Shown here: piece by piece, positions 8,069 through 18,021 of the stretch | Layout of the letters: each line of letters opens with the position of its first letter | Position numbering within the stretch: the stretch's first letter is position 1 | Assembly: GCA_024235215.1 (NCBI GenBank) | Contig: JACKMU010000007.1 | Span: 1 to 64,000, forward strand | Direction of reading: 5' to 3' | Length of the DNA stretch: 64,000 nucleotides | Source: Chromatiaceae bacterium | Lineage (GTDB): Bacteria; Pseudomonadota; Gammaproteobacteria; Chromatiales; Chromatiaceae | The notes under the pieces: generated by a model | Told to the model about the DNA's origin: nothing | The model's database searches: none | What the model saw: the letters and a program-made list of their open reading frames with translations, nothing else | Translations under genes and position numbers: made by a program

Positions 8069-11000
8069 TCAAGGTAGAGATGAAGTCCGTTTACCCGCGT
8101 GGTCCCAGGTGGCCTGTCCACGATCCAGATAGAATGCCATGCCGTTCAGGGTGGTTCCTTCCAGTCCCACCAGGAGGGCCGGCACCTCCAGCCTGACCCA
8201 CTGGCCCACAACCGGCAAGGGACCGATGTAACGCCGGCTGTCTGTGCCGTCGACGCCGTAAGTGATGTGGTTGGCGCCCCAATACGCGCGATGCTCCCAA
8301 CTGCTGCCGGTACGCCATCCGAGCATCACCTGCGCGGGTGGATTGACGGGATCGAGATAGACATAAGCGATCAGCGTATCGCCGGCCGCGACCGACAGGG
8401 TGTCGCTGGCATTGTAGAAATAGTGCAGATGCTGGCCGGCCGCGTTGTTCGATTTGTGTGCCAGCGAACCGGAGAAGGGCGGCGGGTTGGCGTCGACCCA
8501 GTTCCAGCTGTCGTTTACCGCACTCTGCACCGATCCGGCGGGCAGCGCATCTTCCACCCAGACAAGATCACTCTGCTCGGCGGCGCTGTAGTCCGCGCTG
8601 GTTTGATTACCGCCGACCACACTGTAGTCGCGCGACAGCGGAGTGAAGGTGTAACCCGCCAGGGTCGGTGTGATGCTGCCGGACCAGCCTTGCGGCACCG
8701 TGCAGCTGTAATCACCGTCGGGATCGCTGGCAGTGCAGATGCCGGGAGCGGTAATTCCGAACGTCACCCCCTCCAGCGCAGATCCGTCCAGAGTGATCTG
8801 ACCGGAGATCGTGTAATCGGGCAGGGCATCATCTTCGATAATGGTCAGTGTGGCACTCTGCGGCGTGCCGAGATCACCGCCGCTCGGGTTGCTGAGCGTG
8901 ATTGTCACGGTCTCGTCACCCTCCGGAAGCGTATCGTCCAGTATCGGAATGGTGATGATCTGTTGTGTCATCCCGCTGTCGAAGAGCAACGTGCCGCTGC
9001 TGGCGGTGTAGTCGATACCCGCGCTGGCCGAGCCGTCGCTGGTGGCATACTCCACCGCAACCGGGTCATTGGTATTACCGGTGCGTACTACCGTAATGTC
9101 GACGTTACCGCCATTCTCAGCAACACTGTAGAGCGCGCTGCTCAGCTGCATCACTGCTGCCGGTGGAGGCGGCGGTACAGAGGATTTACCCGCATGGTCC
9201 CAGGTGGCCTGTCCACGGTCCAGGTAGAATGCCATGCCGTTCAGGGTGGTTCCTTCCAGTCCCACCAGGAGGGCCGGCACCTCCAGCCTGACCCACTGGC
9301 CCACAACCGGCAAGGGACCGATGTAACGCCGGCTGTCTGTGCCGTCGACGCCGTAGGTGATGTGGTTGGCGCCCCAATACGCGCGATGCTCCCAACTGCT
9401 GCCGGTACGCCATCCGAGCATCACCTGCGCGGGTGGATTGACGGGATCGAGATAGACATAAGCGATCAGCGTATCGCCGGCCGCGACCGACAGGGTGTCG
9501 CTGGCATTGTAGAAATAGTGCAGATGCTGGCCGGCCGCGTTGTTCGATTTGTGTGCCAGCGAACCGGAGAAGGGCGGCGGGTTGGCGTCGACCCAGTTCC
9601 AGCTGTCGTTTACCGCACTCTGCACCGATCCGGCGGGCAGCGCATCTTCCACCCAGACAAGATCACTCTGCTCGGCGGCGCTGTAGTCCGCGCTGGTTTG
9701 ATTACCGCCGACCACACTGTAGTCGCGCGACAGCGGAGTGAAGGTGTAACCCGCCAGGGTCGGTGTGATGCTGCCGGACCAGCCTTGCGGCACCGTGCAG
9801 CTGTAATCACCGTCGGGATCGCTGGCAGTGCAGATGCCGGGAGCGGTAATTCCGAACGTCACCCCCTCCAGCGCAGATCCGTCCAGAGTGATCTGACCGG
9901 AGATCGTGTAATCGGGCAGGGCATCATCTTCGATAATGGTCAGTGTGGCACTCTGCGGCGTGCCGAGATCACCGCCGCTCGGGTTGCTGAGCGTGATTGT
10001 CACGGTCTCGTCACCCTCCGGAAGCGTATCGTCCAGTATCGGAATGGTGATGATCTGTTGTGTCATCCCGCTGTCGAAGAGCAACGTGCCGCTGCTGGCG
10101 GTGTAGTCGATACCCGCGCTGGCCGAGCCGTCGCTGGTGGCATACTCCACCGCAACCGGGTCATTGGTATTACCGGTGCGTACTACCGTAATGTCGACGT
10201 TACCGCCATTCTCAGCAACACTGTAGAGCGCGCTGCTCAGCTGCATCACTGCTGCCGGTGGAGGCGGCGGTACAGAGGATTTACCCGCATGGTCCCAGGT
10301 GGCCTGTCCACGGTCCAGGTAGAATGCCATGCCGTTCAGGGTGGTTCCTTCCAGTCCCACCAGGAGGGCCGGCACCTCCAGCCTGACCCACTGGCCCACA
10401 ACCGGCAAGGGACCGATGTAACGCCGGCTGTCTGTGCCGTCGACGCCGTAGGTGATGTGGTTGGCGCCCCAATACGCGCGATGCTCCCAACTGCTGCCGG
10501 TACGCCATCCGAGCATCACCTGCGCGGGTGGATTGACGGGATCGAGATAGACATAAGCGATCAGCGTATCGCCGGCCGCGACCGACAGGGTGTCGCTGGC
10601 ATTGTAGAAATAGTGCAGATGCTGGCCGGCCGCGTTGTTCGATTTGTGTGCCAGCGAACCGGAGAAGGGCGGCGGGTTGGCGTCGACCCAGTTCCAGCTG
10701 TCGTTTACCGCACTCTGCACCGATCCGGCGGGCAGCGCATCTTCCACCCAGACAAGATCACTCTGCGCGCCGGCGCTATAGTCCGCGCTGGTTTGATTAC
10801 CGCCGACCACACTGTAATCGCGCGACAGCGGAGTGAAGGTGTAACCCGCCAGGGTCGGTGTGATGCTGCCGGACCAGCCTTGCGGCACCGTGCAGCTGTA
10901 ATCACCGTCGGGATCGCTGGCAGTGCAGATGCCGGGAGCGGTTATTCCGAACGTCACCCCCTCCAGTGCAGATCCGTCCAGAGTGATCTGACCGGAGATC

Positions 11001-14000
11001 GTGTAATCGGGCAGGGCATCATCTTCGATAATGGTCAGTGTGGCACTCTGCGGCGTGCCGAGATCACCGCCGCTCGGGTTGCTGAGCGTGATTGTCACGG
11101 TCTCGTCACCCTCCGGAAGCGTATCGTCCAGTATCGGAATGGTGATGATCTGTTGTGTCATCCCGCTGTCGAAGAGCAACGTGCCGCTGCTGGCGGTGTA
11201 GTCGATACCCGCGCTGGCCGAGCCGTCGCTGGTGGCATACTCCACCGCAACCGGGTCATTGGTATTACCGGTGCGTACTACCGTAATGTCGACGTTACCG
11301 CCATTCTCAGCAACACTGTAGAGCGCGCTGCTCAGCTGCATCACTGCTGCCGGTGGAGGCGGCGGTACAGAGGATTTACCCGCATGGTCCCAGGTGGCCT
11401 GTCCACGGTCCAGGTAGAATGCCATGCCGTTCAGGGTGGTTCCTTCCAGTCCCACCAGGAGGGCCGGCACCTCCAGCCTGACCCACTGGCCCACAACCGG
11501 CAAGGGACCGATGTAACGCCGGCTGTCTGTGCCGTCGACGCCGTAGGTGATGTGGTTGGCGCCCCAATACGCGCGATGCTCCCAACTGCTGCCGGTACGC
11601 CATCCGAGCATCACCTGCGCGGGTGGATTGACGGGATCGAGATAGACATAAGCGATCAGCGTATCGCCGGCCGCGACCGACAGGGTGTCGCTGGCATTGT
11701 AGAAATAGTGCAGATGCTGGCCGGCCGCGTTGTTCGATTTGTGTGCCAGCGAACCGGAGAAGGGCGGCGGGTTGGCGTCGACCCAGTTCCAGCTGTCGTT
11801 TACCGCACTCTGCACCGATCCGGCGGGCAGCGCATCTTCCACCCAGACAAGATCACTCTGCGCGCCAGCGCTGTAGTCCGCGCTGGTTTGATTACCGCTG
11901 ACCACACTGTAGTCGCGCGACAGCGGAGTGAAGGTGTAACCCGCCAGGATCGGTGTGATGCTGCCGGACCAGCCTTGCGGCACCGTGCAGCTGTAATCAC
12001 CGTTGAGATCGCTGGCAGTGCAGATGCCGGGAGCGGTTATTCCGAACGTCACCCCCTCCAGCGCAGATCCGTCCAGAGTGATCCGACCGGAGATCGTCAA
12101 TGTCGAAGGTATCCCGGAAACAGTGAGATCTTCGATCACTATATCGTCAAAATAGGCCCCGCTGTTGCGCCAACTGTAGAGTGCAACCGTGCCTTGCAAT
12201 AGCTCGGCATTTGCGGCGGTCAGCATTGACTGGCCATCGATCTTAGCCTCCAAGTCAGCGCCTTGGAGAGAGAATTCGATCTGGTAGCTGCGACCTTGAT
12301 CGTAGGTGAAGTTGGTCTCGGCAAGCAGGCTGACGACTCCGTTGACGCGTTTGATCAGTACTAACTTCGACTCCTCGCGGCTCCAGGAGAGACGGTAGTA
12401 GTTGTCCTCATTCTGATAGCGGGCCATCAGGCCAAGGTGGTCGTCGTCCATGGAGCGGATGCTGGCGGATATACGGTAGTCGCTCCAGCTGGCACCAACA
12501 GAGGGGTCGAACAGGGCATAGGTTCCCAGGTTGTCGGGCGATAACGTTCCATGCAGATCGCTGCTCTGGATCAGCATACCGTTGGCAGCACTCCAGCTGG
12601 ATTCGTCCCCCGCACTACCCGCGCCTCCCGTATTCCCTTCGTCCAGAATACTCCAGTTGTCCAGATACTCCCCGTCGTCGAAACGTTCGATCAATAGGGT
12701 GCCATTACCACTGGCCAGCAGAGAAAAACTGCGTCTGCCGGTGTTGGAGAGGCCATCCTCGACCTCCACGGTAAAACGTGTGATCGCCGGTTCCTCCGCG
12801 GTACCGCTGAGAGTGCCGTCACTGGCGAGGTTGATGCCCGAGGGTAACTCTCCCGCGATAAGGCGCCAGGTGTAGGGTGCGCTGCCGCCCAGCACTTCGA
12901 GCTGAGTGCTGTAACCCGCCCCCACGACCGCATCTGGCAGGGTGGCCTCAGCGACATGCGGTTTATCCGCAGGGAGCTGCTCCAACCGGATGGCATCGGC
13001 TACCGCAGCGGCACCGGAGAGCTCGATGCTTGCGCCGGGGAGCAGCTCGAAGACTCCCAATGGATTCCACTGTCCGCCTGCGACCCGCTGATTGACCTGG
13101 CGTGTTTGTATCCCTTGGGCGGTGGTTATCTCGAACAGTGCGGCTGAAGCGTTAGCGGGTGAGGCTGGCCAGAACGCATCCACTCGATAGAAACCCGCAG
13201 CGGGGATGAGAGGAGTGAAGCGAAAATGCTGATCACCGGCCAATCCAGCACGTAGTGCACTGCCACCATAACTGTCGGCACTTGCGACAGGAGTGAAACT
13301 GCCACTCACGATCTCTCCGACATCCCCGCTATCTTCTACAATCGGCAGTTGTACCGGTTTTATGGCCTCGAAATAAGCCGCTGGATCAGTATCACTGTAG
13401 TAGCCTCCAACTGGATCCAGACTGGTGTCGTTTGCCCAGGCGGGGTTGATCCAGGCCAGATCGAAGCTTGCTTTCCAGGTGTCGTCCACTTGCGCGCTGA
13501 TGTCTGCCAGCAGCAGTCCGTAGTGGCGGCCCTCGGCGCTATCACTGGTGTGAAACACCCGCTGTGGATTGAGCAGATCAGAGAGTTTTGGGCGCAGTCC
13601 GTCACCGGCGCTCGGCAGCACGAAATAGCGCAGCAGATGTTCCGGGTCGCCTCCGTAGGCAGGTTCGCCTCGGGTCTCACTCATCTCACCCGCTTCGTCG
13701 TGACCGTTCAACACCGCACTGACCCGGTATTTGTGGAACAACGCATTCAGATGGCGGGTTGGCAGCGCGGACTGGTTGTCGACACCCGGTGGCAGCGCGT
13801 GTGGACCGGAGGAGTAGGGGGGCTGGTGAAAATAGACGAAGGTGAACGGTGTTTCCCGTTCCGCCTGCTGCAACTGCTCCTCCAACCACTGATACTGACG
13901 GGAACCGGGCAGCCAGTCTGGGGCTGCCCCCCCACCGATGTCATTCTCTCCCGCTATCAACCAGTTGCTGTCGTAATCCGATTCATTCGGGCTCTGGTTG

Positions 14001-17000
14001 TTGGTATCTATTCCGATAAAGGTGGCCGGCCCCCGTCTAAAGGAGAAATAACGCTCATCCTGCATCTGGCGCAGTGTCGGGTCGAGCTCGGATGGCCAGC
14101 TTCCATCGACAAAATGGGTGGCTGTGGTGTTGGTGGGATTGGCCAGATGCACCAGAAAGTTGTGCATGGCCAGGGTTTCACTCTTCGGTTGCGCGAATCC
14201 AGAGCCATAGTAGTCATGGTTCCCCGGCACCCCCTGAATGGGAATCCGGCTGGCCAATGGCCCGATACCGGCGTAGAAGACGGGACTCTTGTCGTTGATC
14301 TTGCGAAACAGCTCGTCCCAATCATCCAGCCGGCCACCCTCCTGCACCAGGTCCCCGGCGATCAGAACGAGATCGGGATCGAGATCACTGGTAGCCAGCA
14401 CAGTGGCCATGATTCCCTGATTCTGATCCATCGGATAACCGGCAGGCGCGTCGCTACCGAGGGTGCCATGCGATCCCGGCTCAGCCTCGGGATCGGCCCA
14501 GACCACGAAGCGCAGCGGTGCCAATGGATCCGAGGACGGCGTTCTGAACGAAGATTCGAACCCCCCCACGCGATATTGATATTGGGTGCCCGGTGACAGA
14601 CCACTCAACGCCACCTCGTGTTTGAAGCGGGTGACCTGGTCAGCATACTCCGGCCTGTCAAAAGTCACAGCCGAAGGCGAGGAGAGGGTGTTCTGCGTAT
14701 AGGCTCCCTGTCCGTATTCCAGCAGAGCGACGGAATCATCTGCACTCCACCAGATCAACGTGATGCCGTCGGCGGTGGGATTCTGCAAATAGGGGTGACC
14801 AAAGTCAGAAGCGACAAAACCGTCTGCGGAGCCGATAGCGAGGCTTACCAGCTGTTCGGCTGTGGCTCCGGTCGTATCAGCAACTTCCACGGTGAAATCA
14901 TAGACACCACCGATGGCAGGCGTGCCGGTGAGAACTCCGTTGCTGTCACCCAGGGTGAGTCCGGCCGGTGGTATGCCACCGGTGACGGTCCAGGTATAAG
15001 GAGGCGTACCGCCACCAGCAATCAGTTGACTGCTGTAAACGGCGCCAATGACCCCAGTGGGCAGGTTGGTCGTGTGAACAAACAACGGGGTAAGGTCGGT
15101 ACGATAGGCAAAGCGCAACGCGTCCGCCACCACACTGGCACCGTTCGCATCGGAGAGTTCGACGTAGCCGGTGCCATCGGTTGAGAACGGGTATGCCCCG
15201 AGATCATTCCAACGACCGCCGTTGATGGTCTGGTCCAAAGTGAACACAGTGAACCCTGCGTCATGGGCTATTTCGAACTGCGTTGCGGTTGAGTTCGAGA
15301 GTGAGGCTGGCCACCAGGCAAACACCTGATAATAACCGGGCAGCTGCAGGTTAGGGGTAAAGCGAAATTTATTGAGACCGGCGCCTATTCCCTCCAGAGC
15401 CAGACCGCCATACGCCTGGGTAGTGAAAAGCCCTGCCGGGCAGTTGTCGTTGGCAAGATCGGGACAACTGAAAGAACCGCTCAGCGTGGCGCTGGCGATA
15501 TCCATGTAGTTACTGTCCAGGATCAGGTCACCGGGGATCTGGTCCAGCAGGGTGATTGAATTGACCGCGTCATCCACCTGGATACGGGGAATCGTCATAC
15601 CGTTGTCAGGATCGGTCACCGGTACACCAGTGCTCTGCAATGCATTCAGGACCTGATCGACACCGGCATCGATCGCCTGCGCATCGTAGGCTTTCGCTTT
15701 CACGCTGGCGATTGCTCCAGCCACGTGCGGAGCGGCCATCGAAGTACCATTCCAGGTGCCGTACGTCCCGTTCACCAGCGAAGAGGTGATGGAGATGCCT
15801 GGCGCAAACAGTGACAACCAGGAGGCGCTGTTGCTGAATGAGGCAATGACATCACTGGAATCGCCCGTTGCCCCGACACTGATCGCTGTGGAGATGCAGC
15901 CGGGACTGGATATACCGGTTGCCGCACCGTTGTTGCCCGCGGCTATGACCGTGGCGATGCCGACTGAGCGCAGGTTATCGATGGCTGCCTTGATCGAGGC
16001 TTTGTTCAGGTCGCACTCCCTTGAGGTTGTATATACCTCTCCTCCAAGGCTCATATTGACTGCAGCAAAATCAAGTTCGTTACGGTGCTGATAGACCCAC
16101 TCCAGCGCTTGAATATAATCTGACGAGTAGGCAGCGACACAAGGTGTGGAACCGCCGCAGATACTGCTGCTGTCGAAGCGGGAAAACACCTGGATGGGAA
16201 GAATGGTGGCCTGGGATGCAACCCCGGTCAGTCCGGTACCATTGTTACCCGCCGCGATACCGGCAACGTGAGTGCCGTGATGACAGTCAGCTCCTGTTAT
16301 TGCGCTGGTGTCACAGGGTACTCCCGCACCTGGTCCGGTCTGCGACTGCTGACCATTCGGGCAGAGTGTGGTCGCCTGGTGAGGTGCGTATGTGGTCGAG
16401 AAACAGGCCTCAAACGCTGCCACTTCGGGAGGTACGGCACCGGTAAGGAACGGATGACTCTTGTCCACGCCACTGTCCAGGATGGCGATGGTATAGCCAT
16501 TCCCCCTATTCGCGACCAGATTCGCTCCTATGTAGGGAATACTCTGTCCAAGCGTGGGGCGTACGAGAGTATCCTCCTCGACACTGACCACCTCCGGATC
16601 GACACGCAACAACTCCATCTCCGCTTCATCCAGTTCCGCAGTGATGAAGGGAATGTGCTGGAAACGTTTCAGCGCGGCTGCTTTCTTAGGGCGCAGTTTG
16701 TCGATTTGGCGCCGCTGAAGTCTGCCGATCGCCTGGCTGCGGGCGTCGACCACCTGCTCGCTGTGCAGTTGCTCAACAGTTGCTGCTGCCAGCGGTTCGC
16801 TCTCCGAGCGCAAACCGATGATCACCCTGACGCTGCCATGCTGCCTGGCTTTTTCCTTCAGTCGTTGCAATCTGGCGCCAAATCCGGCTGGTTTGGCCCC
16901 ATCAACAGAGCTGACATGACCAGGAGGTGATACGCGGTTAATCGGTGGTTGCATCGCTTGAGCGCTGCCACTGAGCAGGGAGACCGTCAACAGCAGGAGG

Positions 17001-17047
17001 TTGACCGTCATGCCGATCGTGCAATTACCAGGATTACTAGGCTTCAT
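8069..17047 (-). CDS. Giant secreted subtilisin-metallophosphoesterase repeat protein
   Basis: 2992 residues from ATG 17047, chosen because it begins the signal peptide (NLLLLTVSLLSGSAQA); an in-frame ATG 28 codons earlier would bury it. Order: an inhibitor-I9-like propeptide; an S8 protease with Asp191 (AILDSGVD), His257 (HHGTHVAG) and Ser436 (NGTSMAAPHVAG); a golvesin-like domain; a putative-Ig domain; an FN3-like linker; and a metallophosphoesterase (about 844-1190) with AGDLVQEGG, GVPGNHDYY, FHQPP and NGHDE. Then come a second golvesin/Ig pair, a LamG-like domain and, from about 1640, a tandem array of carboxypeptidase-regulatory-like, beta-sandwich and Calx-beta modules. No sorting motif is seen at the C-terminus, which ends inside a repeat with a short divergent tail. 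It presumably acts outside the cell on protein and phosphoester substrates. Both catalytic sites look complete. Confidence 0.9.
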   Translation of the reverse strand: MKPSNPGNCTIGMTVNLLLLTVSLLSGSAQAMQPPINRVSPPGHVSSVDGAKPAGFGARLQRLKEKARQHGSVRVIIGLRSESEPLAAATVEQLHSEQVVDARSQAIGRLQRRQIDKLRPKKAAALKRFQHIPFITAELDEAEMELLRVDPEVVSVEEDTLVRPTLGQSIPYIGANLVANRGNGYTIAILDSGVDKSHPFLTGAVPPEVAAFEACFSTTYAPHQATTLCPNGQQSQTGPGAGVPCDTSAITGADCHHGTHVAGIAAGNNGTGLTGVASQATILPIQVFSRFDSSSICGGSTPCVAAYSSDYIQALEWVYQHRNELDFAAVNMSLGGEVYTTSRECDLNKASIKAAIDNLRSVGIATVIAAGNNGAATGISSPGCISTAISVGATGDSSDVIASFSNSASWLSLFAPGISITSSLVNGTYGTWNGTSMAAPHVAGAIASVKAKAYDAQAIDAGVDQVLNALQSTGVPVTDPDNGMTIPRIQVDDAVNSITLLDQIPGDLILDSNYMDIASATLSGSFSCPDLANDNCPAGLFTTQAYGGLALEGIGAGLNKFRFTPNLQLPGYYQVFAWWPASLSNSTATQFEIAHDAGFTVFTLDQTINGGRWNDLGAYPFSTDGTGYVELSDANGASVVADALRFAYRTDLTPLFVHTTNLPTGVIGAVYSSQLIAGGGTPPYTWTVTGGIPPAGLTLGDSNGVLTGTPAIGGVYDFTVEVADTTGATAEQLVSLAIGSADGFVASDFGHPYLQNPTADGITLIWWSADDSVALLEYGQGAYTQNTLSSPSAVTFDRPEYADQVTRFKHEVALSGLSPGTQYQYRVGGFESSFRTPSSDPLAPLRFVVWADPEAEPGSHGTLGSDAPAGYPMDQNQGIMATVLATSDLDPDLVLIAGDLVQEGGRLDDWDELFRKINDKSPVFYAGIGPLASRIPIQGVPGNHDYYGSGFAQPKSETLAMHNFLVHLANPTNTTATHFVDGSWPSELDPTLRQMQDERYFSFRRGPATFIGIDTNNQSPNESDYDSNWLIAGENDIGGGAAPDWLPGSRQYQWLEEQLQQAERETPFTFVYFHQPPYSSGPHALPPGVDNQSALPTRHLNALFHKYRVSAVLNGHDEAGEMSETRGEPAYGGDPEHLLRYFVLPSAGDGLRPKLSDLLNPQRVFHTSDSAEGRHYGLLLADISAQVDDTWKASFDLAWINPAWANDTSLDPVGGYYSDTDPAAYFEAIKPVQLPIVEDSGDVGEIVSGSFTPVASADSYGGSALRAGLAGDQHFRFTPLIPAAGFYRVDAFWPASPANASAALFEITTAQGIQTRQVNQRVAGGQWNPLGVFELLPGASIELSGAAAVADAIRLEQLPADKPHVAEATLPDAVVGAGYSTQLEVLGGSAPYTWRLIAGELPSGINLASDGTLSGTAEEPAITRFTVEVEDGLSNTGRRSFSLLASGNGTLLIERFDDGEYLDNWSILDEGNTGGAGSAGDESSWSAANGMLIQSSDLHGTLSPDNLGTYALFDPSVGASWSDYRISASIRSMDDDHLGLMARYQNEDNYYRLSWSREESKLVLIKRVNGVVSLLAETNFTYDQGRSYQIEFSLQGADLEAKIDGQSMLTAANAELLQGTVALYSWRNSGAYFDDIVIEDLTVSGIPSTLTISGRITLDGSALEGVTFGITAPGICTASDLNGDYSCTVPQGWSGSITPILAGYTFTPLSRDYSVVSGNQTSADYSAGAQSDLVWVEDALPAGSVQSAVNDSWNWVDANPPPFSGSLAHKSNNAAGQHLHYFYNASDTLSVAAGDTLIAYVYLDPVNPPAQVMLGWRTGSSWEHRAYWGANHITYGVDGTDSRRYIGPLPVVGQWVRLEVPALLVGLEGTTLNGMAFYLDRGQATWDHAGKSSVPPPPPAAVMQLSSALYSVAENGGNVDITVVRTGNTNDPVAVEYATSDGSASAGIDYTASSGTLLFDSGMTQQIITIPILDDTLPEGDETVTITLSNPSGGDLGTPQSATLTIIEDDALPDYTISGQITLDGSALEGVTFGITAPGICTASDPDGDYSCTVPQGWSGSITPTLAGYTFTPLSRDYSVVGGNQTSADYSAGAQSDLVWVEDALPAGSVQSAVNDSWNWVDANPPPFSGSLAHKSNNAAGQHLHYFYNASDTLSVAAGDTLIAYVYLDPVNPPAQVMLGWRTGSSWEHRAYWGANHITYGVDGTDSRRYIGPLPVVGQWVRLEVPALLVGLEGTTLNGMAFYLDRGQATWDHAGKSSVPPPPPAAVMQLSSALYSVAENGGNVDITVVRTGNTNDPVAVEYATSDGSASAGIDYTASSGTLLFDSGMTQQIITIPILDDTLPEGDETVTITLSNPSGGDLGTPQSATLTIIEDDALPDYTISGQITLDGSALEGVTFGITAPGICTASDPDGDYSCTVPQGWSGSITPTLAGYTFTPLSRDYSVVGGNQTSADYSAAEQSDLVWVEDALPAGSVQSAVNDSWNWVDANPPPFSGSLAHKSNNAAGQHLHYFYNASDTLSVAAGDTLIAYVYLDPVNPPAQVMLGWRTGSSWEHRAYWGANHITYGVDGTDSRRYIGPLPVVGQWVRLEVPALLVGLEGTTLNGMAFYLDRGQATWDHAGKSSVPPPPPAAVMQLSSALYSVAENGGNVDITVVRTGNTNDPVAVEYATSDGSASAGIDYTASSGTLLFDSGMTQQIITIPILDDTLPEGDETVTITLSNPSGGDLGTPQSATLTIIEDDALPDYTISGQITLDGSALEGVTFGITAPGICTASDPDGDYSCTVPQGWSGSITPTLAGYTFTPLSRDYSVVGGNQTSADYSAAEQSDLVWVEDALPAGSVQSAVNDSWNWVDANPPPFSGSLAHKSNNAAGQHLHYFYNASDTLSVAAGDTLIAYVYLDPVNPPAQVMLGWRTGSSWEHRAYWGANHITYGVDGTDSRRYIGPLPVVGQWVRLEVPALLVGLEGTTLNGMAFYLDRGQATWDHAGKRTSSLP
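8087..12106 (-). repeat. 1095-bp near-identical tandem repeat, 3.7 units
   Basis: Identical words recur exactly 1095 bp apart; for example, the DHAGK-encoding segment lies near 8099, 9194, 10289 and 11384. Each 365-residue unit encodes ISGQITLDGSALEGVTFG, a beta-sandwich beginning SDLVWVEDALPAGSVQS, and a Calx-beta domain ending TLTIIEDDALPDY. The last unit stops before its Calx-beta domain. Only scattered substitutions separate the units, implying recent duplication or gene conversion. Confidence 0.95.
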
Positions 17048-18021
17048 TTGATGCTTTCGTCCGCTGACAGATATAGTCTCGCTTTGATTGCCGGGATTGC
17101 CCTGCGTGCACCTTCTCGATGCAGCAGGCATTCAGGTTCAAGCGCAGGCCGATGTAACTCAAGTTTGTGTTCCTGGAGGTGATGAAGGCAGGGATGCCGC
17201 ATGAAAACCGCTGTTTTAAGATATCCCTCTGAACAACGACCCTTGAGGATTCCGCATGGAATAACAACGCAGCGTTTTTACCAATTCAGATGAAATAGAA
17301 TTGAATCTGCAGATCTTTGCCCCTATCAGCTCTCGTTCAGGAGTATATCGCACTGGTTCCAGCATCAGTTGCATCAATGCCCTTTGTGACCAAAAAATGC
17401 GAAGTATATCCGGCTTTGTCGTTGATGCTCATCTGTCTGCTTGGCTGTACTTGTTTCATACGTCATTCAATACAGCCGTAAACACGCCAAATGAATGATG
17501 CACGCATATTCCATTCCAAAAAAAGTTTCAAAAGTTAAATCATTAAGTTGGCATCTACAAAGGAGTGGGAATCTCTACTCTGTTGTAAAAAACTCTGACA
17601 CCTGGGGTGTGATACGCCGCATCCCTGTCGCTAACATCGATTGCCGTGCCGCTCTTGCCTCGCCGCGCCGGCGGTACTCCGGGGATCCCGGCTCTATTTC
17701 GCCAATCGGTAAATCAGGCAACGGCTGTTCAGCATATCCATCGGCCGGTCGGGAGGATTCCGTACTTGATATTCATCTTTTTTTGATATTATGAGCCGCA
17801 ATTAAAGGAACAGTGGAAATAGTCGACACGCTTACAGTCGTCAAAACCGATTCTACCTGGCCTGATCGCTACAAGGATCAAGAAGATGCAAGAAGGTGGG
17901 CGGCGGGCTGAATCCGCACTTGCTGCTGCACTGAAAAGTGAGCGAGTATCCCTGGTACGGTTCGTGCCATTCATGCAATTTTAGCGATTTTCCGGAATTC
18001 AACTCAGAACAAACCATACAC
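17048..18021. other. Long divergent intergenic region, no gene recognised
   Basis: 974 bp between the start of the giant protease gene (minus) and the flippase gene (plus). The open frames here (17301-17498, 17495-17794) have no recognisable product. A GC-rich patch at about 17640-17690 contrasts with AT-rich flanks. It should contain the promoters for both directions; I could not pick convincing -35/-10 pairs. Confidence 0.5.

Noticed and set aside
7888..8121. 77-codon minus-strand frame at the end of the giant gene
   Set aside because: Overlaps the repeat region out of frame and has no upstream RBS or family match.
8087..12106. CRISPR-like or satellite array
   Set aside because: The 1095-bp unit is wholly coding and in frame with domain boundaries; there are no short repeats with unique spacers.
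8099..12202. 1367-codon plus-strand open frame
   Set aside because: It is the antisense of the tandem-repeat part of the giant protein. It repeats with the same 1095-bp period and its translation shows no domain; the long frame follows from the codon usage of the real gene.
13349..14596. 415-codon plus-strand open frame
   Set aside because: Lies entirely antisense to the metallophosphoesterase part of the giant protein, with no recognisable product.
17301..17794. Two small plus-strand frames upstream of the flippase gene
   Set aside because: No ribosome binding sites, no recognisable family, and composition like non-coding DNA.
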